Origin: Desulfovibrionales bacterium
GTDB taxonomy: Bacteria; Desulfobacterota; Desulfovibrionia; Desulfovibrionales; Desulfomicrobiaceae
Assembly (NCBI GenBank): GCA_012727515.1
Contig: JAAYGZ010000449.1
Location: 1 to 5,207 of the forward strand
Reading direction: 5' to 3'
DNA length: 5,207 nt
The notes beneath the pieces were generated by a model. The model was given only the letters and a program-made list of their open reading frames with translations, made no database searches and was not told the DNA's origin. Below, one piece after another: positions 1 to 5,207 of this stretch. The translations under genes were made by a program, and so were the position numbers. The first letter of the stretch is position 1, and each line of letters starts with the position of its first letter.

Positions 1-2233
1 CCACTCCAGCCAGGTAGTGGATGTCGGCGCCAGTGGTCACGGCATTGCGCACTGCCTCGTCAATGGCATTGGCCATCATCCAGTAGGTGTCCTGGTCACT
101 GAATTTGGGGCAAATACCATTGGCAATAACCAGGGCACGGGTGCTGCCAAGGTGCGGGCGAATCACTGCTGCGTCAGCCGGGCCATCATTTGCCACGCCG
201 ATCAGGGGTTTAATAACACTGCCGCCCTGAACCTCATGATCATATTGCCGGATAATGTATTCTTTGGAGCAGATATTTAAGCGCCCCAGCATGGAACACA
301 GAAAATCCTTGTGATCTGCCACCTGGGCCTGGGGTGCATCGCAGTGGGTGCAGCAGGTGCGCGGTTGGTCCCAGATGGCCTCTAAATGCAGTTGGGGGGT
401 ACCTTCATGCAAAAAGTGCATGTCCAGGTCAGCAACAATTTTTGCGCCATAACGAACAGTAAAAAAACCACTGTCAGTAAAATGCCCCAGGTCCGTGGCT
501 TCCACGTCCATTTCCTTGGCCAGAGCCATAAAGGCGTCCAGATGCTCTTTGGGCACGGCCAGGGTCATGCGCTCCTGGGCCTCGGAAACCAAAATTTCCC
601 AGGGCAGCAGGCCGTCATATTTTAAGGGAGCCTTGGCCAGATCCATATCACAGCCGCCTGAATCCTGGGCCATTTCACCCACAGAAGAACTCAGGCCACC
701 AGCACCATTATCAGTAATGGCAGTGTACAGGCCACGATCTCTGGCCCGCATAAGAAAATCATACATTTTGCGCTGGGTAATGGGGTCGCCGATCTGCACG
801 GCCGTGGCCGGAGAGCCTTCGTGCAATTCTTCAGAAGAAAAGGTTGCGCCGTGGATTCCATCTTTGCCAATGCGCCCGCCAGTCATGATGATATGATCAC
901 CAGGGCAGGCTTTTTTCTCATGGCTGGGTCGCCCTGCCACCAGAGCTGGCATGGTGCCGACTGTGCCGCAAAAAACCAGGGGTTTGCCCAGAAAGCGCTC
1001 ATGAAAGACCACTGCGCCATTGACCGTTGGAATGCCAGACTTGTTGCCGCCGTGCTCCACGCCTTCGCGCACGCCTTCAAAAACCCGGCGTGGATGCAGC
1101 AGGCGCGGGGGAAGTTCGCCGTCATAAAAGGGTGAGGCAAAACAGAACACATTGGTATTGCAGAGCAGATTTGCACCCAGGCCCGTGCCCATGGGGTCGC
1201 GGTTCACGCCCACAATGCCAGTTAAGGCTCCGCCGTATGGGTCCAGGGCAGACGGGCTGTTGTGGGTTTCGACTTTAATGCACACATTCATGTCATCGCT
1301 AAAGCGGATGACCCCGGCATTGTCCTTAAAAACAGACAAGCAAAAATCATTTTTGCCCATGCGTTCGCGCAGAACCTTGGTGCTGCCCTGAATAAACGTC
1401 TTGTACAGGCTGTTAATGGTTGTCTGAGTGCCTGTGGTGGTGTTGGTGTAGTTGATGCGGGCGCTGAAAATTTTATGCTTGCAGTGCTCAGACCAGGTTT
1501 GGGCCAGGCATTCCAGTTCTGCGTCTGTTGGCGCGGCAGGCAGGCCCTTTTTCTGGCGCTGGGCACTGACTTCTGGCCTGGCATAGTAGTCCCGGATGCA
1601 GCGCATTTCTTCCAGATTTAAGGCCAGTACGCCATCGCGGCTTAAGCGCATGAGGGCGTCATCATCCATGGTATGTATATCTATAACACTCACCTGATCT
1701 GAGGCCGCCCCAGTGACGTGCGCTGTGCGAGCCGGAAATCCAGGGTTTGCGGCCCAGGCAGCTTTATCCGCAATGACGTAGCGCTGGATCAGTTCATTGG
1801 CCAGAAGATCCCTGGCAATATGTTCAACCTGGTCTTTGCTCAGGCTGGCTGACAGCAGGTACTGCGTTGAGGTATAGACCGCGATATCAGCCTGCCCATG
1901 GCCTAAAACAGTGCCCAAAACAGTGCGCAGGGTTTCCTTGGCTGTGCGGCCTTCATTATCTGTCACGCCAGGACGAAAGCCCACTTCAAGAATCCAGTCA
2001 AAATCCGTGGCCGCAGGCGTGGTCTGGGCCGTGTGCAGCACTGGGTCATGCAGGGCGCCAGCCTCAAGGGCGGTTTGAATCTGCTTCTGGTCCAGGCCGT
2101 CAATGGTATAAACCTTGATGATGCGGACCTGATCCACATTCAGGCCCAGCTCTGTGCGTATTTTATGTGCAGTCTTGTTGCCCTGGGTATCAGTAACAGT
2201 GGGGCGCAGGGCGACCTCGACTCGTGTAGGCAT
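1..2233 (-). CDS. purL: phosphoribosylformylglycinamidine synthase, PurS-PurS-PurL fusion (3' end outside window)
   Basis: PurL turns FGAR, ATP and glutamine-derived ammonia into FGAM, the fourth step of purine synthesis, in the cytosol. The 744 visible codons begin with two PurS-like modules (about 1-72 and 78-157), then a connector and the PurL linker 'LALNLEEM' (from 203). 'TWSEHCKHK' follows at 246-254 with the conserved histidine H250. The first catalytic half has KVETHN (320-325), the 'DPYGGALTGIVGVNRD' segment, GGNKSGIPT (395-403), GGRIGKDGIHGATF (452-465), DNGAGGLSS (508-516) and SEAQERM (550-556). The second half opens with SKEYIIRQYDHEVQ (656-669) and is cut at 'HYLAGV', so perhaps 240 or more residues are missing. 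The usual HNHPS signature reads HNSPS (S326), and a CCTHC cluster sits at 627-631. No glutaminase domain is visible, and whether one follows or PurQ is separate cannot be seen. ATG 2233 is chosen for its GAGGAG site. No frameshift or internal stop was found, so the gene looks functional. Confidence 0.95.
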   Translation of the reverse strand, partial: MPTRVEVALRPTVTDTQGNKTAHKIRTELGLNVDQVRIIKVYTIDGLDQKQIQTALEAGALHDPVLHTAQTTPAATDFDWILEVGFRPGVTDNEGRTAKETLRTVLGTVLGHGQADIAVYTSTQYLLSASLSKDQVEHIARDLLANELIQRYVIADKAAWAANPGFPARTAHVTGAASDQVSVIDIHTMDDDALMRLSRDGVLALNLEEMRCIRDYYARPEVSAQRQKKGLPAAPTDAELECLAQTWSEHCKHKIFSARINYTNTTTGTQTTINSLYKTFIQGSTKVLRERMGKNDFCLSVFKDNAGVIRFSDDMNVCIKVETHNSPSALDPYGGALTGIVGVNRDPMGTGLGANLLCNTNVFCFASPFYDGELPPRLLHPRRVFEGVREGVEHGGNKSGIPTVNGAVVFHERFLGKPLVFCGTVGTMPALVAGRPSHEKKACPGDHIIMTGGRIGKDGIHGATFSSEELHEGSPATAVQIGDPITQRKMYDFLMRARDRGLYTAITDNGAGGLSSSVGEMAQDSGGCDMDLAKAPLKYDGLLPWEILVSEAQERMTLAVPKEHLDAFMALAKEMDVEATDLGHFTDSGFFTVRYGAKIVADLDMHFLHEGTPQLHLEAIWDQPRTCCTHCDAPQAQVADHKDFLCSMLGRLNICSKEYIIRQYDHEVQGGSVIKPLIGVANDGPADAAVIRPHLGSTRALVIANGICPKFSDQDTYWMMANAIDEAVRNAVTTGADIHYLAGV
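1763..2002 (-). repeat. PurS-like module 2 within purL
   Basis: Residues about 78-157. 'WILEVGFRPGVTDNEGRT' repeats the module 1 motif at an offset of 77 residues (RPTVTDTQG at 10-18, RPGVTDNEG at 87-95). The module ends in 'LLANELIQRYVI' (143-154), which matches the usual PurS C-terminus ('LLANPVIExYxI'). The two modules are similar in pattern but diverged in sequence, so the duplication is old. Together they should fold like the PurS dimer, which is the arrangement known for the N-terminal domain of large PurL enzymes. Confidence 0.75.
2018..2233 (-). repeat. PurS-like module 1 within purL
   Basis: Residues about 1-72 of the fusion protein. It has a beta strand 'RVEVALRP' followed by 'TVTDTQGNKT', the PurS pattern of a strand, then P-x-V-x-D-x-x-G and a helix. 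A second strand ('VRIIKVYTI') and a second helix follow. In separate-subunit bacteria PurS (about 80-85 residues) bridges PurL and the glutaminase PurQ. Boundaries are approximate. Confidence 0.7.
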
Positions 2234-2239
2234 GGTATT

Positions 2240-2245
2240 CTCCTC
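2240..2245 (-). promoter_or_regulatory. strong ribosome binding site of purL
   Basis: GAGGAG on the minus strand lies 6 bases before the ATG at 2233, an ideal Shine-Dalgarno position. It fixes the purL start, because the frame stays open further upstream into the preceding gene. The rest of the 35-bp gap (2234-2268) is A/T-rich and shows no hairpin or clear promoter. The strong site compared with the weak one before the signalling gene suggests PurL is made in greater amount from the same message. Confidence 0.8.
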
Positions 2246-2268
2246 AAAAAAGTAATTCAGGAATAAAA

Positions 2269-4761
2269 TCAGCCCTGGGATTGCAGCAAGGCAATGGTAT
2301 TGCCGCCTGCACTTTTGGCCTGGTAATTAGCCTGGTCGCAGCGCTCCAGCAGGGAGGTGGCAGTATCAGCCTCTTCCAACAGGCTTGCTCCAAAACTCAG
2401 AGTAATTTCTCCACTATAGAGCGCATAGAGTTCCTGCTGAATGCGTTTGCACATGGCCATGAGCCCAGGGTGCGAGGTTGCACTGGAGACAATGACAAAT
2501 TCATCACCACCAAAGCGACACGGAAAATCCATGCCTTTGCGCAGCACGCGGCGTAAAATCTGGCCCAGTTCCCGCAGGGCAATATCACCTTGATGGTGTC
2601 CTTTGGTATCATTAAAATTCTTAAACTTATCCAGATCGAAAAAAATCATGCCAAGCGATTCATCCGTGCGTCTGGCTCTGGCAATTTCGCGTTCTAAAAT
2701 AGGCAGCAGATGGTGACGGTTAAAAACCTGGGTCAGGGCATCAAGCAGAGCTTGTTGTTTGATCTTGTGTTCCAGGCGGCGAATGGAGGAAATATCACGG
2801 CCAACAACCAGGCCATGATCTGGTCCAGAAGGCAGGCGGGAAAAAAGCAGCTCCAGAAGCAAGGGTTCGTCGTCCAATAAAAGCTGAACTTCAATGGCCT
2901 GGGGGTTGCCTTCCAGAGCATCTATGGTCCAGCTCTGGGGATAGGTCAGGACAGGGCTGGTAATGCTGAAGAGATTTTTGCCGCGCAAAAAATCTGCGTA
3001 CTTGCCCGCAGCATAGGTAATCAGGCCAGTGTGATCAATGGCCATGACCAGATCCTGCATAGATCCAAGCAGGCGGTGCAAAAAGTCACGCTGGCGCAAG
3101 GCCTCTGTTTCCAGGATACGGATTTCGGTTAAATCCTGAATAAGCATGAGGATATTGCTTCGCTCTGCTGTACTGATTTTATACGAGGACAGGGAAAGGC
3201 AGGGGGCATAGTGATGTGACGTCAGACCCAGGTCGCAGGAAATAACACAGTGATTGTTTTGCTGAGGGTTATCTAAAAACGAAACCCAGCCCTCAACCAC
3301 AGGGGCATGAGGAGTACGGCGCAAAATATCCTGAATCAATTGGCCTTCAACTGCTTTTTTGCCCAAACACGCTTCAAAGCGCGGATTGGCGCGTACAATA
3401 CGCCCAGCATCTGTGAGCAGGGCCACGCCCGCCGGAAGCATATCCAGCAGTTCGGCTTTTATTTCCAGAATCTGCACTGTTTGAGCGCGGCGATGCAGGC
3501 ACTGGCTGAGTAAGCGCGTGTACAGTGTGGCCTCTGCCTTGTGCCCGTTGTGAGGGAGAGCAAGAATCCGCAGTTCACCCAAAATTTCACCATGATGGCG
3601 CAGGGGCAGAGTTGCTCCAAGGTGCAGGGGAAGGTCTGCGATATTTGCTGCCAGGGAAGATGCAGTCAGCATTTCCTGGTCAAAAACAAAGTGTTCCCAC
3701 TGGCCACTGTGCAGAGAATACAGAATTATTTCCGAGGTCTGACAGTTCCAATTCCAGCGCAGATGCCTGGCAATACACTGGGCCACGGCCTGTTGGCCGC
3801 CGGAAATACTTTCCACTTCTTTGGTCTGGTAGTGAAAATCCTGAATAGATTGCAGGGAATGCGAATACAGGCGTTCTTCCAGAGGTTGCTCGTGGATATT
3901 CATGGCCATGCAGAGTTCATGAAAGCGCGCAGTACAGCGGGTGCGCAGATCCTCAATGCCGTTTTGCGGGAGAGCGCCAATTTTCCCCAACATAAAAGAC
4001 AGCTGGGCCAGGCTGTCTGGCACCGGATCATCACGAAATTCCACTTCAGCCCAGCGCGTAGCCAGGATAACGGCCTGGGTCAGGGGAGAATAATCAAATA
4101 AACGGTCTATGTCATGATGAGCGGTAATAGTTTCCAGCATGGGGCGGGGCAGGTGCCAGGAATGCAGCAGATCTGCGGTCAGCTCCGCGTGCCGTTGCGG
4201 AAACATATCCTGCCACGAAGTAAGGGCCTGGCTGGTGCGGACAAAATCCGGCTGGCGCACATGGGGCCGTAACTGTTCAGGAAAGGTTGCGGCGTACATG
4301 AGCAGGGATAAATCTTTTAACAGGGCGCAGACATAGGCTGTTTCTTTTTCTTCCGGAGCCAGGGTTTCGGCAATAAGTTCCGCGCCAATAGCTGACCAGA
4401 CAATGACCCGCCAATTGGCAAAGGCATCAAAGCCATGCGCGCTCAGAACTGCGCTCAGATTGCGCTGCAAACACAAGGACAGGGCAATGCGCAGCAGTTC
4501 ATTGTTGCCCAGAATAAGGGCGGCTCGCTGCACATTGGTGATTTTGCCACTTTGTCCATAAAACGGAGAATTGGCCAAGGCCAGAACCGCAGCTGACAGG
4601 GCCGGGTCTAACTTGATGATGTTGGCAATATTTTTGAAGTTGGGTTCTGCATTGACTGCTTCCTGCAACAGCTGAGTCGTGGCAGGGGAAAAAACCGCTT
4701 TAAGCGTTCCGCGCAGCGAAGCGGTCAGGTCAACGGGCGTAGCAGGCTGTGAATGCGTCAT
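2269..4761 (-). CDS. HDOD-PAS-PAS-GGDEF sensor diguanylate cyclase
   Basis: This is a predicted cytosolic signalling enzyme that joins two GTP into cyclic di-GMP. It has 830 residues and no signal peptide or membrane segment. Residues about 15-215 are an HDOD domain: 'IIKLDPALSAAVLALANSPFYG' like core at 48-69, and H215-H216 near its end. The catalytic HD pair of true HD phosphohydrolases reads K149-D150, as expected for non-enzymatic HDOD. Residues about 305-425 look like a diverged GAF-type sensor (weak). A PAS domain follows at about 434-545 ('LDMLPAGVALLTDAGRIVRAN') and a second at about 558-660, then a short linking helix. The GGDEF domain (about 670-830) is complete: DALTQVFNR at 674, metal-binding DLD at 709-711, N717 and D718, and GGDEF at 751-755. 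Diguanylate cyclase activity is thus expected. The inhibitory RxxD site is altered (K742-G-M-D745). The gene starts 2 bp after a polyprenyl synthase gene and ends 35 bp before purL. The signal it senses cannot be read from the sequence. Confidence 0.93.
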   Translation of the reverse strand: MTHSQPATPVDLTASLRGTLKAVFSPATTQLLQEAVNAEPNFKNIANIIKLDPALSAAVLALANSPFYGQSGKITNVQRAALILGNNELLRIALSLCLQRNLSAVLSAHGFDAFANWRVIVWSAIGAELIAETLAPEEKETAYVCALLKDLSLLMYAATFPEQLRPHVRQPDFVRTSQALTSWQDMFPQRHAELTADLLHSWHLPRPMLETITAHHDIDRLFDYSPLTQAVILATRWAEVEFRDDPVPDSLAQLSFMLGKIGALPQNGIEDLRTRCTARFHELCMAMNIHEQPLEERLYSHSLQSIQDFHYQTKEVESISGGQQAVAQCIARHLRWNWNCQTSEIILYSLHSGQWEHFVFDQEMLTASSLAANIADLPLHLGATLPLRHHGEILGELRILALPHNGHKAEATLYTRLLSQCLHRRAQTVQILEIKAELLDMLPAGVALLTDAGRIVRANPRFEACLGKKAVEGQLIQDILRRTPHAPVVEGWVSFLDNPQQNNHCVISCDLGLTSHHYAPCLSLSSYKISTAERSNILMLIQDLTEIRILETEALRQRDFLHRLLGSMQDLVMAIDHTGLITYAAGKYADFLRGKNLFSITSPVLTYPQSWTIDALEGNPQAIEVQLLLDDEPLLLELLFSRLPSGPDHGLVVGRDISSIRRLEHKIKQQALLDALTQVFNRHHLLPILEREIARARRTDESLGMIFFDLDKFKNFNDTKGHHQGDIALRELGQILRRVLRKGMDFPCRFGGDEFVIVSSATSHPGLMAMCKRIQQELYALYSGEITLSFGASLLEEADTATSLLERCDQANYQAKSAGGNTIALLQSQG

Positions 4762-4763
4762 GG

Positions 4764-5207
4764 TTATATTTCCCGGTTAAGGACAAAATCAATCATGGCC
4801 GCGAGAAGTGTTTTTTCTGAACAGCTGGGTAGCACAGCAAGCGCCTCTTTGGCTAGCTCCAGATAGTGATGTGCTGCTTTGCGTGTCTGCTGGGCACAGT
4901 TGCAGCGCACAATGTCTGCAATGATAGCTTCCTGGCGCGTGGCCGGTACATGCGGGTCTGCCAGTTCTGCATGCAGCAGGGTACGCTCATTGTCCGGGAG
5001 TTGTTCCAGGTACAAAAGCAGGGGCAGGGTATATTTGCCCTCGCGCAGATCACCGCCCAGGGGCTTGCCTGATGTGGCTGCGCTGGATGTATAATCCAGG
5101 GCATCATCAACCAACTGAAAGGCAATGCCCAGGTTAAGGCCAAAAAGAGCTGCATGAGCGCGTGCGCGTTCTGAAGCTCTGGCGGCCAGAGCGCCAAATT
5201 CACAGGC
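4764..5207 (-). CDS. trans-polyprenyl diphosphate synthase, C-terminal part (5' end outside window)
   Basis: This enzyme extends an allylic diphosphate with isopentenyl diphosphate units to make the all-trans prenyl chain of a quinone or similar lipid, in the cytosol or at the inner membrane face. The visible 147 codons start in 'ACEFGAL', typical of the helix before the second aspartate-rich motif. Next come 'GIAFQLVDDALDY', the second DDxxD motif that binds Mg2+ and diphosphate (codons 5091-5126), and the family block 'GKPLGGDLREGKYTLPLLL'. The protein ends in 'LNREI' and TAA. Family members are about 320 residues, so roughly the first half, including the first DDxxD and the residues that set chain length, is off the window. 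The product length (hexa-, hepta- or octaprenyl) therefore cannot be told. The frame is open to the right edge, and the TTG at 5114 lies inside the catalytic motif, so it is not the start. The stop is 2 bp before the next gene, implying one transcript. The family call is very secure; a menaquinone role is inferred. Confidence 0.95.
   Translation of the reverse strand, partial: ACEFGALAARASERARAHAALFGLNLGIAFQLVDDALDYTSSAATSGKPLGGDLREGKYTLPLLLYLEQLPDNERTLLHAELADPHVPATRQEAIIADIVRCNCAQQTRKAAHHYLELAKEALAVLPSCSEKTLLAAMIDFVLNREI
4771..4774 (-). promoter_or_regulatory. weak ribosome binding site of the HDOD/GGDEF gene
   Basis: On the minus strand GGGA lies 9 bases before the ATG at 4761, inside the last codons of the polyprenyl synthase gene. 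It is a poor match to GGAGG, and the two genes are only 2 bp apart. The signalling protein is therefore probably translated mainly by ribosomes finishing the upstream gene (translational coupling), at a modest level. This is inferred from sequence only. Confidence 0.4.

Noticed and set aside
883..1176. 97-codon open frame on the minus strand, shifted relative to purL
   Set aside because: It overlaps purL on the same strand in another frame, while the PurL frame here carries unbroken family motifs. There is no sign of a frameshift.
1262..1621. 119-codon open frame on the plus strand
   Set aside because: It is antisense to the most conserved part of purL (TWSEHCKHK to KVETHN), so its sequence is explained by constraint on PurL.
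3541..4101. 186-codon open frame on the plus strand
   Set aside because: It lies wholly antisense to the GAF-like and HDOD parts of the signalling gene, shows no recognisable domain and has no convincing ribosome binding site. It is a shadow of the real minus-strand gene.
4200..4420. The HDOD region as an active HD-GYP or HD phosphodiesterase
   Set aside because: The HD pair is replaced by K149-D150 and there is no GYP motif, so catalytic phosphodiesterase activity is not supported. HDOD is the better call.
4764..5114. A short 116-residue protein starting at TTG 5114
   Set aside because: The TTG is the leucine inside the catalytic 'FQLVDD' motif, and the frame continues upstream to the window edge with polyprenyl synthase sequence. 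This is an internal codon, not a start.
4853..5203. A second 116-codon open frame on the minus strand over the polyprenyl synthase
   Set aside because: It is a frame-shifted copy of the same stretch with no family similarity; the other frame has the DDxxD and GKPxGxDLxEGK motifs.
1..5207. Frequent GGCC, CCAGG and CAGGGC words as possible dispersed repeats or uptake signals
   Set aside because: They fall in coding frame as common Leu, Gln, Ala and Gly codons (CTG, CAG, GCC, GGC) and show no fixed longer unit or spacing.

Overview
This window is protein-coding almost throughout, and all three genes are on the minus strand. In order of transcription (high to low coordinates) they are: the C-terminal 147 codons of a trans-polyprenyl diphosphate synthase (5207-4764, 5' end outside the window); a complete 830-residue cytosolic signalling protein with HDOD, probable GAF-like, PAS, PAS and GGDEF regions (4761-2269); and the first 744 codons of a PurL-type phosphoribosylformylglycinamidine (FGAM) synthase (2233-1, 3' end outside the window). 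The gene-to-gene gaps are 2 bp and 35 bp. No terminator-like hairpin lies in either gap, so the genes look co-transcribed. There is no non-coding stretch over 300 bases, and I see no RNA gene, mobile element, CRISPR array or attachment site.

The purL gene is easy to miss because its reading frame has no stop inside the window: it runs from an ATG at 2233, behind a strong GAGGAG ribosome binding site, off the left edge. Its N-terminus carries two successive PurS-like modules (matching 'RPxVTDxxG' motifs 77 residues apart) ahead of a normal PurL linker and catalytic region. It is therefore a PurS-PurS-PurL fusion rather than the separate small PurS plus PurL of Bacillus.

Organism: moderate GC, a polyprenyl synthase gene suggesting a respiratory quinone, and a large HDOD/PAS/GGDEF protein suggest a Gram-negative bacterium. 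The PurS/PurL fusion and the style of the HDOD-GGDEF protein remind me of Desulfovibrio-like sulfate reducers (Desulfobacterota). That is recollection rather than proof, and I hold it at low to moderate confidence.

How the genes may work together: the polyprenyl synthase would supply the isoprenoid tail of a quinone or a carrier lipid, PurL makes a purine intermediate on the way to GTP, and the central protein should turn GTP into cyclic di-GMP in response to signals read by its PAS and other sensory regions. Placing a second-messenger enzyme between a lipid or respiration gene and a GTP-supply gene is the most interesting feature here. A functional link between the three is inference from gene order. 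I found no convincing wholly new system.
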